A stretch of DNA of 64,000 bases from Boesenbergia rotunda (GCA_024364735.1 JAGFNQ010008295.1:192031-256030); one strand, 5' to 3'. Shown: positions 23,329 through 36,478, counted from the first letter of the stretch. Notes: a model not told the origin generated them from the letters alone. Made by a program: numbers and translations.

Positions 23329-24429
23329 AATAACGTCGGATAGGATGGTAATTATTTTGTATGTAATTAAATCCGTTGATTTATGTATGAATAAAGAAAA
23401 TAATCTTTAAAATATGTTGATTCAAAAAGAAAGAAAGAAAAAATAAATGCACTATCAAAAATATTATTAAATCAAAAATTTTCTCCTAAATATTATCTAA
23501 AACTCTTATATAGACAAAAACTCTAACTCTCCATTTGGATGTAGTGAGTCAAAATTCATTAATGGAAAGGGAAAAGGAAAGGAAGGAAGAAGAACTTCCT
23601 TTCATCCTAAATCGAGATGTAAGAAAATAAATCATTTGTGAAATAAGAAAGGGTAAAAGTTTTTCTTCTCTTTCTTCACTCCCATCCTTCACTTTCTTCT
23701 CAAACAAGGGTAAAAATTACTTTTTCATTACTTACACTTCTCTCATCTCCTCTCAAATAGATACCGCAAGAAAGAAAAAATCATAATTGAATGAAAAAAA
23801 TTTCTAATAGAACGGAAAAAAAATCAAAACATACTCAAATCCTAAAAATTTTAAATGGACTAAAAATTTTAAAATTGCAAAGGATAGAAATTAACTAAAA
23901 TACCTAAAATATCAAAAAACTAAAAAATTATTAAAAAGACTAATTTACTAAAATTAATAAAAATACTCCACAAAATCTTCCTATGTCAGTGGTTTTGGGT
24001 GAAAAAGAATTCGTCCTTGAATTTAAAGTAATATCATGTAGTAGTCCAAGAGAAAAATTATTTGATATCAAATCAATAAAATCTACTAATAATTGCTAGA
24101 CTTTCACGTCCTTTTCAAAATCAGTTGAATCTCCATAAAGGTGTGCGACAGCTTCACAATCACTTTCGGTTCAAGTCAAGGGTTTGGTCTCTTCCTCTGT
24201 GAACTGGTTTTGTCTCAGCAGAGTCTCCAACTGCGCTGGCTCGGCGAGCAGCCAATACAAAATTCAGTCGATCACCAATATAATCCATGACTATCAAAAG
24301 GCAACCCTTAGGACCGATCGGTCATAGCTCGAATACCAGCCAAAATAGGTGACGAGGTAAAACACATCACCACAGATGGCAATTCCTTGTGCAGCTGCCT
24401 CAATTTATAGCAACTTGTGATATGCATCC

Positions 24430-24575
24430 TAGCATATTAAGTTTTCCGTGGGACCGGGCCGGTTGCTCGAGGTTAGAAAAACGTCGTTAATCATTTTTTG
24501 CGCCCGGTGGGAAACTTCCGTGGGGCCAGGCCGGTCCCCGAGGTTGGAAAAACCTCGTTAATCTTTTTTTTTTGA
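24430..24575. repeat. SINE-like 3' fragments, tandem pair
   Basis: Two adjacent partial copies each carry TTCCGTGGG...GGCCGG and GAGGTT(A/G)GAAAAACGTCGTTAAT-like sequence, found also at 26195-26240. Only the tail half is present. A T-run at 24565-24572 may mark a poly(A) end on the minus strand. Confidence 0.4.
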
Positions 24576-25743
24576 TACTCGCATTGGATGCTGGTGCTGG
24601 AATAGGAACTTTGGCATGTGATAAATTATGGAGGCTACTAGTTCGGATATTGTGACTAATGCGTGGAGAGGATGGACACACTGACTTTGCTAGGTTTTGA
24701 CCCTCCTACCTCATGGAGGCAACACTTACGTACTAACTATCAGTCCATCCTGTGAAAACTAATCCTCTTCATCCAGCTATACTACGAGGTGGTGGAAGAG
24801 CACAATCATCTCCAACGACAATCATCTCAACTTTATATCCCTCTGTTTTTGCTTCAATAAACTCAATACTTTCAATTGGGTTTCTTCACAGTCATCATCC
24901 TTTTCTTTAAAGGCATCATCATCAAATTCATCATAAACTAAATCACCAAATATTTTCATTTTGTCGTCGTCTCCGCTGCCCCCTCTTGCTATTAGACAAT
25001 TTGACGATTGAAAGAGTTGGATTGATAGTACGCAATGTTGTTGAGGTTTGCATCCTCATGGTTGTCTTCGTCGAGGGAGGAAGGGGGGGGGGGGGGGGGG
25101 TCGTGGAGGCATTGTGAAGCCGACATTCTCTTAAAAATGGTGGGGCGGTTGATCCTAAATACCTCGACACTAAACTTGTGCTTCAACGTCACTCTTTTAT
25201 TGGAAATTAAGGATTTTTTAAAATGGGAATAAAGGAATTACAATCTTTACTATCTTGCGCCGTTAGACACTGAGAATATTTTAAGACTTGTCTCTATAGA
25301 TCTTGAATCTCATCTTGGATGTTACAACCACGGTGTGAGGCAACCTTAGCCGGAACGTGCTTGTCACGATCTCGATCACGATGATGATGATTATTCATGA
25401 GATCTAGGAGAGCTCTGATATCAATTAATGGCAGACGTGATAGTGATTATTTTGTGGGTTATTGAATCCGTTGATTCATATACGAATATCGAAAACATCT
25501 TCTAGAACCTGTTGATTCGAAGAGGAATATTAGTAAATAAGAAAAAAAATGACATTGCCGAAAATATTATAAAATCAAAAATCTTTTCCTAAACATCAAC
25601 TAAATAGACTTTTATATAGATCAGAATTTCTAAAACATGCCAATAAGGAAAAAATCTTAATAGAAAGGAAAAATCCTAATAAAAAGGAAAAAAATCAAAA
25701 CAAACACAAATCTTAAACATTCTAAACAAACTAAAAATCTTAA

Positions 25744-25958
25744 GGGGTATTTGGTTTGTTTCATTTTCTATTTTCATTTTCTAAAAAATCGTATTTTCTC
25801 ATTTTCTGAAGAATGACTTTATTTCATTCTCTAATTTTCCAGAAAATGTTATATCTTTTTCTGGAAAAAAGCTAGAAAATACAAACCAAATACGTTTTCC
25901 AGAAAATCATATTTTCTATATAAAATAAAAATAAAAAATAAGCATACCAAACGTAGCC
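25744..25958. mobile_element. MITE (215 bp) inserted in LTR F
   Basis: Imperfect terminal inverted repeats, GGGGTATTTGGTTTG and the complement of CATACCAAACGTAGCC, are flanked by TTAA on both sides (25740-25743 and 25959-25962). The sister LTR at about 23860-23880 lacks the insertion and keeps one uninterrupted target. The 3-4-bp TTA(A) target suggests a Tourist/Harbinger-like MITE. It is non-coding. Confidence 0.7.
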
Positions 25959-26194
25959 TTAAAATAGCAAAAGATAAAAATTACCTAAATATTAAAAAAA
26001 TATCAAAAACTATAAAAAAAATTAATTGATTAAAATTAATAAAAAAAATCATAGAATCCACCTGCATTACATATTAAATGATGGAATCAATAAGTATTTG
26101 TCCACCTTAATCCATCAAATTCACCAATAGGAATAGGACAAGGAAACCCACAACCCCAAATTAACCCCCAAACCCAAATCCCCTAATCGTAGAA

Positions 26195-26385
26195 TGATTA
26201 ACGAGGTTTTTCCAAACAACCTCGGGCGACCGACCCGGCCACACGGAAGTTTCTCACTGGGCGCCAGGGTAAATTGGGAAGCGCTCGCAGTGGGCGGTCT
26301 AGAAGCCTAGCGTCCCAGGGTTCGCACCCCATTTGGAGGAAAAATTCCTGCAAATACGCCGTAGCTGGGGATCGAACTGCGGATG
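26195..26385 (-). repeat. SINE-like element, copy 4 (head truncated)
   Basis: It has the same body as copies 1 and 2, in the best-preserved form: plus strand GCGCCAGGGTAAATTGGGAA and CCTAGCGTCCCAGGGTTCG. The B box is present (complement GATCGAACTGCGG), but it breaks into an A-run at 26391 before the A box. Confidence 0.5.
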
Positions 26386-26756
26386 CCTGGGAAAAAAAAT
26401 CCCCTAATCCTAGAGCTCCAATAGGAAGAGGACGAAACCTGAGTCAATCATTTTTTTCCCGATAATTCAGGTATACAATTCTCTGAGCGAAGCCTTCCTC
26501 ATCATACCATAAAGAGGATGTTTTCTAGCCTCTATGATTTACCTTCTCCGTGTTGACCCTGGAACGGATTGATGGAGGGCTTATGGGGGAGGGGGGGGGG
26601 GTGGAGCAAATCGTTTTTTGCCACCATGAAGAGGATGTTTTCATAAATCTCCTAATGTTACTATGAGTTATCTCATAATGTATATCTCTCCTAATGTATA
26701 CATATTAGAAAATTTATTTTGATGTCCAAAGAGGATGTTGATATCGTGCTATCCAA
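26386..26756. other. Unassigned stretch
   Basis: No gene is recognised. It contains a G-rich run near 26586-26602. A polymorphic-looking block CATAAAGAGGATGTTTTC recurs three times with variation (26508, 26624, 26738). Confidence 0.4.
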
Positions 26757-27669
26757 ATAGGGGAGTAATCGAACAGAACTGAGCTGAACAGTAAGAGGTT
26801 CGAGCTAGGTTCGATTGGTTTTTCCCTAAGCTCGAGCTTGGCTCAAGTTCGATTCGACCTTTAATTCTTAAGCTTGAACTTGATTCGTAATGCAATTAAA
26901 TATATCGTGAAAGGCTCGACCTCGGTTCGAAAATAGTTCATTTAAAAGTTGAACGAGCTTAGTACAAGCTTAGCTAGATAACATATCATTTTTAGATCAT
27001 TAAACAAGCTTGAGTTCGAGCTCATTAGACACATAATCGAGTTTGAGCTCGTTAAAAACACCTACAGTATAAGAAAATCAACTTTAGAACATGAAAATTA
27101 CTTGTAGAAATAAATACATAACATGCAAAATGAAAGCCACACGAATCCAATTAACATAAAATTAAACAATTTAAAGTGTCAACACATGGATTATAAATGT
27201 TAAATCTTAATACTTCTTAATAACACATATATGAAAATTACAGTCAATAAACATTACATAAATGGTAAGGAAATTAACAAAGTTTAATTGAAGCTCTAAC
27301 TCCCAACTCAATTACCTTTGCTTTTAATCTTCTTACTACCAAATAGTCAAAAGCAAAATAGTTAAGTACAAGATATTTGAATGACAAGAAAATTTCTAAA
27401 AGGATAAGTTGGCAAATTTTTTAATGTGATACATCAAACTATATGTCACAAGATAAAATGAAGGCTTTGTCCATGAATACCTCTTCAAATGTGACAATAA
27501 AGATAGTATGTATGTAAATTGAATCTCTTTAGTCTCTGATTTTTTCTATTACATACAAATACATAGCATCAAAAAATTAGACATGAATAAAATAATATAC
27601 AAAACATATGACAGTAAATCTGCAACTTATGTATTCACATTTGATTTTCTCTTTATTTCATAGCGAGCA

Positions 27670-29060
27670 TACAATCAATCTGATGCACAATGTAATATTT
27701 GGACAGTATTTGTTCCCAAAGAGGCACGATGAGATTATTTAACCTACCACCAGCACTAAAAGACGATTCAAAAGCTACCGTAGTTATCAGAATGGATAGT
27801 GATCCCGACGTAGCCTAAGTATAGTCTGGTCGGCCTACGTGGCACCGCAGGGAGACAGATCATTGACAGGAAGGCTCTGATAGCCCGGCGTGGTAGGGCA
27901 AACCACTCGGGTCGGGATGCCCGATCGGGAGGTTAACCTGATATAATCTGAAATAGCCCCGGTGAGAGCTACCGAGTGTTGGGCTTAAGGTCGCCCAATC
28001 AACATGCGGTCAACAGCCATTCGACTCCCCCTGGGGGTTATAATCCAATGCTCTGAGGATGAATCGGGATGGCCAAGTCCGAGTTCCCAAAGACTCGGAT
28101 TGCCCCCTTGTTTAACCCGTGTGGCGTTAGCTGTTTTGTGAGATCTCACTCGAGTCTGCCGGTCAGCGACCCAGCTCAGGAATTATCGTTTTCCGAGGGA
28201 AACACCTACTCCCTGACACCATACTGATCAAGGTGGTACGAGAGTCGGCTCAGGCCTGACACCACTCGTGTCCGAATCACGGATATTCTGCTGGTACAGT
28301 ACTTGCCTGACATGCTCTGGCAATCCGTACCATAACAACCCCTGCCCATGTCAGACTGGGCGGCGCCGGTTGGCAAGCTGACAATGACCCCTGATCCTGT
28401 CCTCGCATGAGTCAAAATGTGGCAGAAGCGGGGCAGAAGCTGTCGGCTCCCTCGGCTATATAAGGCTCTCCTCACTTCATACGCAAGTACGCGCGAGATA
28501 GTTTTTGCTACAGTTCTTCTTCTGCTTTCATTTTTTCCACCAGAGACTGACTTGATCGTCGGACAACCTTGCCGGAGACTTCTCCCGATGGGTTACTGAC
28601 GGTCACCTCTCTTGCAGGTCTCGGAGCCAGTAGAGACAGTGCTGAGTTCACCTCACCCTTGGGAGTCCACCTCACTCTGCGACAGGATCAGATAGTATAT
28701 CACAAGGCATTGTTGTTAAGATCTTAAAATTTGTTAATTCTCCACCATGACAATGCATCAAAATCAATTTTATCTTCGTGAATAACACACCCTTCATCCA
28801 AGTACACATCTAATTCAGATTTTACTTGCTCAACACGGTCAACATTCTTAATGAAACTAAAAAACTATACCCTTATTTTACCTTTTCTTCTATTTAAATT
28901 ACTTCGACCAACAGAACATTCTCTTTAAATTTCAACTTAAACATTGTTGTGGCTAACACTAACTTTATGAGCTTCAAAATACTCATTTTACAACATATGC
29001 AATTTCTCACGAATAGTAGAAATATGCTCAATTGAATCACCAACGGAATAGATCTCTGAA
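27670..29060 (-). pseudogene. hAT transposase C-terminal region, split by solo LTR Z
   Basis: Right of the LTR, codons include Glu-Leu-Asp-Val-Tyr-Leu-Asp-Glu and Phe-Asp-Ala-Leu-Ser-Trp-Trp-Arg (28850-28700). Left of it the same frame gives Thr-Val-Ala-Phe-Glu-Ser-Ser-Phe-Ser-Ala-Gly-Gly-Arg (27790-27730). These are the ordered signature blocks of the hAT dimerisation domain. Apart from a stop between the blocks, the frame continues across the empty insertion site. Upstream domains are decayed. Confidence 0.75.
27800..28690 (+). repeat. Solo LTR family Z (891 bp)
   Basis: It begins TGATCC and ends GGATCA, flanked by the perfect 5-bp duplication GATAG (27795-27799 and 28691-28695). A TATA box GGCTATATAAGG lies near 28454. 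It is a relative of 13599-17581 and sits inside the hAT transposase coding sequence. Confidence 0.85.
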
Positions 29061-29296
29061 AAACATCATTCATTGAATCACCAATAGAATGATCTCTGAA
29101 AAAAATTATTCAATAAACTTCATCTTGTTTTGGATCTAACACCAATGCTATGGTGATTAATAAATTGCTATCACCCTAGCATCATCTCCAAATTTTCACC
29201 GTTTTTCATTCGAACTTGGGATCGACAATGATGTGTTTAATTTTTTTTAAAAAAAGTTTTAAAAAAATATATTAATTTTTTAAAAATAGGTTTTTA

Positions 29297-32107
29297 TGTT
29301 GAGAACCAAAATTTTAGAGGGTCTCTTTAAAAATTAGGGACCTAGTTGTGAATAGCAAAAATTGGAGGGCTTAATTGCAAAAAAGCCAAAACATTAATAA
29401 AACCCTACCAAGATCCACTCTTCCTCGATTCCTCTCTACCCGACGCTGAACCCACGCCTCGGTGGTTTCTCGTGAGCGACGCCAGGGACGCTGAACGTCG
29501 TAAACCCCCTCTCTTCTTCTCCTTCCTTGGGCGAGAACTCCTCCTCCCTCAAGCATAGCCACGCCGCAGAGTCTTCCCGCACGAGCAAGTCCTAGCCGTC
29601 GGCGATCCTCCCGTTCACCACTGCCCTAATTCCTCTACACTACTTCTCTACACGGGAGGCGACCAACCCAGCCTTGGTGAGTGTGACGCCGCCCCTGTTT
29701 GCTCTTGATCTTATGAGCGTCATCCATCATCGTCACCTCTTTGTCTTCGGAGCCGACACCTTCAACACCTTCACTCTACGACATACGGTAAGGTGGAGAG
29801 TGATTGTTGATTAGTTGTGTTTCCTTTCTCGAATAGCATGGCCCTAATCGTTGCTTGATATCGTTGATTCTGATATAGGGTTGACCCATCCATGCCGAGC
29901 GCCTCTCCCCTCTTCGGTTTCCCTGTTGCTTGCATCGGCCATCAGCTGGGTAAGGGATTTTTATTCGGAATTTTTAATTAGCGTTTGATCTGAGTTGGTG
30001 TTTGGATTTTTGGATCTTGTTGGTGCTTTATACTCACTTCCATGGTTAAGGTTAGAGTGTCTTGAGCATTTGAAGTGTTGGAGGTTTGGATTGTGAATCT
30101 GAGCATATTTTGCTTTGGAAATTTAGTATGGTTTCAGACAGTTTTTATTTTTAGGAAATCAGGGTTGTGTTGTGTCGTGGTTTGTGTTCTGGAGTCAAAT
30201 TGTGTTTTTGGTTGTGTGCCAATGAGGAGGTTGATTTGGGTTATATATTTGAGATTCATGCTGTGAGTTAGAACATATGAGTTGTATAGGTTTTATTTTG
30301 GATCATTGGATGCCCATGGTCATGAGTTTTGTTGTGTAACGGGTTGACTGATGAAAAGATGGAATTAATTCTAAGCAGTGAATTAGAGTTGTTTAGATAT
30401 AATTAAACTGATGTTGAATTAGGATTAGAACCTAATTACTCTTGGTTGTTAATTTAGCTATTTTATTAATTTAATAAGTAGCTAATAAGTCCTTTGATCC
30501 AAGTCCTTGATTCGGAGCATACAGTTAGTCACGAGGAGGTTCTTTTTGACACGTTCTACAAATAAAAGGCGGGTACTTCTCCTTTGTACTCGAGTAGTTT
30601 TCTTTTACCTTAAAGCATGACAATTTTATGTCTAGTAGGTTGCTTGACCTTATTCCTTGTTGTTTGTTATTTTAACATCGTCGTTGATACTTACTCTTCG
30701 TTGATCTTTGAGTATTCCAATTTGTATCTGTACAGTCCTCTGTTGATTTTCTGTTCTATAAAGTACCGCTTGTACGCGACTACTTAGAAGTTTATTAAAC
30801 ACAGATAGGTTTATTTGACATTAGAAATATCCTACCTAGTAGTGTAGGTGCATAACCGTTGGTTTCGATTTACGATTGGATGTATTGATGCATCATTTAC
30901 TTCTTGGATTTTGGTTGCATCGTTGTTTCTCCGGTTGTTCGTGCATCTCGTAGCATGCACCATATCTGCACGTTGCATACTAAAGACTGTTGAGCTTCCA
31001 TATGGTTAAGCCGTCGTTAGTCATTTTGTTGCTCGATTCACTCAACCACTTGTTGTCGTGGTAGTTGTTAGAGTGCGAGCAACTGTCCTGTTATGCCACA
31101 CATGTTGTAGCTGTAGGCAAACAGTGACACCCTCACCGTTATTTTCGAGGGATATTAGAGCCGTTGGTGGCTCACCCTCACCGTTATTTTCGAGGGATAT
31201 TGTAGCAGTTAATAGTTCCCCCTATGTACCGGGGTCTGGAGTGTGGACTCCTCAGCATCCTGTCCACTCAACCACACCTTTGTGATATTCGTTGGAGTGC
31301 GTACAGTTGTCACAACCCTACCCACTCGGTTACACAGATGAGATGTGCTGGCGGCTTAACTAGCGTCAGGGGTGACACATGTCATTGCATCATGTGCATA
31401 CGTATTTCGTTTATGCATTTTTCCTGTGATTGCTGCATTTATATGAGCTACGGTTGTTGCACTTGATTGGCATGCATGTATATCTTGGTTTATTGTTGTT
31501 GCGTTGTTTTATACCTGCGTAGTTGTTATTCGGTTTATAACATGTTGTTTTATATATGGTATGTATGTTTAGGTATTCCTATATTCCTTATAGACTGTAC
31601 CTTGTTGGTTCTCTACCTATTATACCTTATGTTATGTCATGCTTATTGTCTAATAATATACCCGTAGAGTCCGCCCGGACTCACCACCCTGCTTTCCCAT
31701 TTTTGTTTCAAGTAGCAGGTAGATATTTTGCTTGGAGCCAAGAGAGGATCCAGTCGTCAGTCCCCGGAGTTGAGTTATTTTTCGTAATTTGGTTTAGTTG
31801 TTTTATTTCGGTATGGAGTTCAGTTTTCACATTTTTATTTGTTTATCAATATCAGACAGGTTGTGTCATTATTAAAAGAGAACATTTTGAGTTCTCGTTG
31901 ATTTTAGTTTTTTTTATGTTTAAGGTGGCTGAGCCACCCGTTATCTTATAACTGCGTGGTTGTGTTGATCTTCTATATTTTGTGATACTAACCACTTGTG
32001 GCTAAGTTATATGGTGAGATATTATGTACATTTGCCCCATATTGTCCGTCGTACAGGGGTGATGCTGCCCGATTTTCGAGTAAGCATGTGTCTCTGGGGT
32101 CGTGACA
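29297..32107 (+). repeat. Solo LTR family X, complete (2,811 bp)
   Basis: It begins TGTTGAGAACC (a decayed TGTCACGACCC-type start) and ends GGGGTCGTGACA, flanked by TTTTA on both sides (29292-29296 and 32108-32112). The 3' half matches 6407-7819. Such long LTRs with GGGTCGTGACA ends are typical of Tekay/Del-like chromoviruses. A tandem doublet with GTTATTTTCGAGGGATATT is present at 31137-31203. Confidence 0.85.
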
Positions 32108-32112
32108 TTTTA

Positions 32113-33904
32113 TATAATGTAAAATTATTAATTAAAATTTTATATTTAAGTTTTGATAAAATATAATATATTAATTTTTAAAAAATAGGTTTTTATATAA
32201 AATTAAGTTTTATAGTTTTTTTAGGTGTCAAATTATTAATTAAAATTTTATATTTAAATTTTGATTTTTTTCAATTAATAAAATTACTAAATTATTTAAT
32301 CTTTCTTAAAATATAATTATACATAAATAAGACTTTATTAATTTTAATTTTAAAAACTCTTTTCTACTAAAACAACACTAACCGATATGGTTGATATATT
32401 TATTGTGAATATATATTCTATAAGTTATTCGTGCATGGGGAAAAAATTTAATATTTCTATAAGGTTAAGTTCTATTTCTAATTTTAGATTTATTATTTCT
32501 TTTAAAATGTTTAGTTCTAAAAATAAATCTAAATCATTAATATCAAGTATCATGTCTTGTGTTAATTTTTTTTTCTAAATTTAAACATTTTATTTTTAAA
32601 AAATTATCATCAAACAATTTTAACTTTTCTATATCATATAAAAAAATTAAAATTATCTTTTTATATTTTCAATTATTCAAACCTACTTGAATTGAAGCAA
32701 TAACATGATCAATAATATAATTCTAGTAATTAATTTTAAAAGATTTATCATGTGAAAGTTTCAGCTCATTAGTTTTATTTTTATCAAATCATTTATTTCA
32801 TCTAACTATATATTTTTCTCAAAATTTTAATTTTATATTCATTTCATTTGCAATCTCTGTGATAAAATAACAACATATATAAATTCATTTTCTCTATAAT
32901 TATTTAAAAAATAAAAAAACAAGACTTTTAAACTAATCTAATACAAACAATATTCATATCTTATATTGTAAAAATTTACTAATTATAGCATATCAAATGA
33001 CCATACCTAATAAAAATTCGACATTCTCAAAATAACCTAATATATATATGAAAAAGTTTTTATTTTTGGGTTATTTAATGAAGTTTTGGATTGGATCCAA
33101 ATCCATTGAGAGGATGTAATTTGGGGAGAAAGAAACCTATGATATAGAGACGAGATCCTCTGTCCCACAGAGAATCCCTATCCCTCTGTCCCACTCGTCG
33201 GCGATGGTCGGTGAGTCGTCCGATCGTCGATCGGACATAACCGATGGTCTCTGATCGTCGTTTCGAACAAAATTATATCCTGATGGGTACGATAAACCTG
33301 TCGAGTATCGTCGCAATTATAATCTTATCGTATTTATTGTCGATAAGATTGTAATTATGATGATACCCCACAGATTAAAAAGCAAAACAATTGCTCAAAG
33401 CAAAATTGTTTCAACGTGGCTGTTTGTTGGTTGCATGCTTTCCCATTGATCGAAGCAAAACAATTGCTTGCCAATTGTTCTGACATGTTGTATGTCAATT
33501 GCTCCGCCACGTGGACAACAATTCATGCTCAGATAGCGAGGTTGGAGACTTCAAACTCTGTCGGATTGCAATTGCCGCAGGACCAATAGGGCCATGATCT
33601 CTTTCTCTTGATCACTTAGTCTCCTCTGTTGGGCTTGTATCGAATCAGGGGCATGACTCGTAACTTAGTAAAATTTAATACCACTCTAATTGATTATGAC
33701 GAAATCTAATTTTGCGAGTCTAACATACACTTTTTACAAAGTTCAATAACAAGCTCTCATCAGGTACACCGAACTTTAATTTATTTCCGTAAAATTTTAT
33801 ATTGTGATCATCTTTGTATAAGATGCATCCTTATATGCGTATGATGTGTATGCTATAATAAATTAGAAATTTATATGTTTTTATTTCCGCCGCGTATGTT
33901 TACA
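32113..33904. other. Intergenic AT-rich DNA
   Basis: Very AT-rich to about 33060, then mixed composition. No coding region is recognised. It contains a strong hairpin at 33305-33366 and, just after it, repeated CAAAACAATTGCT-type words (33376-33470). Confidence 0.45.
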
Positions 33905-34286
33905 AAATGTGTTTTAACACAGACCACATCGGGTTCCCTAACAGTTCACTCTTTTAAGACTTTTCGCTACCTATGGTTCATTCCGTTAGGATTTCCTCTT
34001 GCTTGAAGTTCACTCCTCCAAGCTTTTTTACTACCAAAAGCTCACTCTATTAGGATTTTCTTCTTGCATAGAGTTTAGTCCTCCAAGGCCTCGCACTATC
34101 CAAGGTTCACTCCCTTAGGATTTTCCTCTTGACATGTATTTGGTCACCCTTGACATGCTTGGACTTTCTCATTTGTTAATTATCCAGTCAACCTTGACTG
34201 GACTAGGTCAACTTTTACTTGACTCCATTAAACATATTGCCAAATAAAGATCAAAACACCGGAGGCCAATTGCACCAACATGCAGA
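33905..34286 (-). repeat. Copia LTR fragment, minus orientation
   Basis: It ends GCACCAACA at 34286 and carries diverged tandem units of about 60 bp (CTCACTCTATTAGGATTTTC and similar), as in the other copia LTRs of the window. No primer site adjoins it. Confidence 0.5.
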
Positions 34287-36421
34287 AATCCTGGCATGTC
34301 AAGGTCGACTAGATGCTAGGTAACGAGAAGTCTCTGTAGGTCAAGATTGATCGGATGTCAGACAAAGAAAGGCTTGCTAGGTTTAGGTTAATTGGATAAT
34401 AGATAAAAACAAGAATTTAACATTAATAAAGTTGAAATAGAAGTATTAATCAATTGATAGGGTGCATCGATTAACTAATGGACGTAAAATCCTAAAAATG
34501 TGGTTGCTACAGTAATTGTGCTACAATATTTTGCTATAGTACATATGAATAGTAATTTGCTATAGTCCAGCGATTGATTTATTCGATTAGCCAATTGATG
34601 GCCTTAGCAACTAAATAGAAGCAAGTCAGATATGACTGATGGCATCAATCGGATGATGATTGACATCAACAGACAATTGATGTCGATTGGAATTGAACAA
34701 AAGTAAGACTGAGTATTAAATCAAAACTTAACTAATTAACCAAACAAAAAATGAGATTTTATTTAATTAATTATATTTTAAATTAAAAATAATCAAATTA
34801 TTATTCTTATTTGGTTTATCCGATTTAACCGGATTATAAAATTTAAAATCAAAACTTAACCAAATTAACTAGAAATTGAACCGAATTTAAAAAAAATTGA
34901 AAACCAAATTAATTGAACCAAATTTTTAAATTCGGACGGTACAGTTTGGTTAATTCGGTTTTATCAAATATCAAATTTTTACTCAACCATAAACAAACTC
35001 AAGTCAGATTCGATTGTTCGATTCGACTGATGACATCAGTTAATTGATAATTGATATCAGTTGATTAATGTTCAAATTATAGATAAAATCATATAGTTTT
35101 TAGAATGATCAAAAGTCGTTGAATGATGTAAATAGTTGTCAGAGACTATATCAATCGACTGATGATATGCTATGAAGCTTACAGTTTAGTTCAAGTCAAG
35201 AACTCGTATAAAAGGAAAAATGGTCTCGTTTCAAGATAGAACTTCCATCCCAAGCCAAAGTTTTCATGCTAAATTCTTGTTGAGAAGTTCTTGAACTCAA
35301 GATTCATCCATGGTGCGAGCATTTGAAAGAGAAGTCAAATCTCTCAAGTAATTGATTGTAACTTCTTTTTGTTTTATTTTTCTATTGTGTATTATAGTAC
35401 TATTGTAAGAGGATTCTCCATCTCTAGAAAATATTTGGAAAAGAGAAAATTTAGTGATGATTAGGACTAGATCTTGGGTTAGTCATCTTAAGAAGCGGAT
35501 ACTAAGTAAAATCAAGATATTATGCATATGACGTCAAGTGTGATTCAAGTATTGCATCACACATTCAAATGATTAGCCAGAAATCGAGACGAAGCGATCG
35601 AAGCTATTCATCTCCTAGCTTTCTGATACCTGCTGATTTCTTTGTGATTTGCTGTGTTAAGCTTCTGATGAGTGTGCAGGTGAGACAGGGATGATACAAA
35701 CCAAGGAGAAGAGTCAATGGCGACTTTCACCGTGGCAGGTTTGTCTGTTTTCTGTTTCCAGATTTCAACGGCTTCTGGCGCGGCTGGTGATTGACCGAGG
35801 CTCAGCTGAAGAGGTCTTCAGTGGACTGGGCGCTCTGTGAAGGTCAGTGGGTCAGGATGTTGTTTAGTGGGTGCTGACGAAGCCTGGCGATGATCAAAGC
35901 GAGGCTTAAGAGGTGGCTGGCGAAGCAGAGAACGAGAGAGCAACTGATCGGAAAGCAAGCAGACACCGTGAGAAGGAAGAGCTGAGTGAAGGCTCTTGCC
36001 AAGGTTGTGCTGTGTTGTGAGTTGTGCTCTGTAAACGTTCTTCTTCGCTTGCTTGTGCTCTGTAAGATTTTCTTGAGTCTCTCTGTGCTTTATTTCATAT
36101 CATCTTGAGACTATTCTGTGGAGAGGTTTCTCCACCGAGAAGGAGGCTGTGATATCCGGATTTCCGGGGCTTGATCTGCCGACGATCAAGGGATTGCCCA
36201 CCTCACGGGCACGCCAAGGAGTAGGGGCATGCTATCCCCGAACCATGTACATCTTTGAGTTAGCATTTGTTATTTCTGTTTTTCTGTTTATATTTCTGTT
36301 TCTGTCTTTCTGGTTGTATTCTTCCGCTGCTAACCCTCGAGTGCAGAAAGATTTAGAAGAAGGCGAAAGTTTTGTGTGTCTGGCTATTCACACCCCCTCT
36401 CTAGCCATCCAAGGTCCAACA
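34287..36421 (+). repeat. LTR of copia relic E (family D relative)
   Basis: The 3' half (from about 35640) is the reverse-complement counterpart of the solo LTR at 58843-60986, with shared blocks such as GATCAAGGGATTGCCCACCT. It ends CCAACA at 36421, then the primer site. A TATA box CGTATAAAAGG lies at 35205-35215, downstream of many ATCAATTGAT/ATCGATT-like words (34440-35165). The 5' boundary is uncertain. Confidence 0.6.
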
Positions 36422-36423
36422 TG

Positions 36424-36437
36424 TGGTATCAGAGCCT
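36424..36437 (+). other. Primer binding site of copia relic E
   Basis: TGGTATCAGAGCCT lies two bases after the LTR end. Confidence 0.85.
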
Positions 36438-36478
36438 GGGGCACTTTCAAACGGACTAACATCCGAAGAGCTTACAAC

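Larger units (their letters stand above)
23329..26071 (-). mobile_element. Small non-autonomous LTR element F
   Basis: Direct repeats at about 23329-23988 and 25425-26071 share collinear blocks such as AATCCGTTGATT and the AT-rich ends. A tRNA-Met-type primer site lies on the minus strand at 25412-25424. Near 23990-24025 the minus strand reads AAGGACGAATTCTTTT, resembling the end of gypsy pol just before the 3' LTR. About 1.4 kb of interior lies between. No full protein domain is preserved; 24930-25400 may be a decayed gag. Confidence 0.55.
26757..29260 (-). mobile_element. hAT transposon relic
   Basis: The left end TAGGGGAGTAATCGAAC followed by repeated CGAGCT-type words matches the usual terminal and subterminal style of plant hAT elements. 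The transposase C-terminal region lies on the minus strand (27670-29060), split by a solo LTR. No right terminal repeat is recognised near 29260, so that boundary is approximate. Confidence 0.6.
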
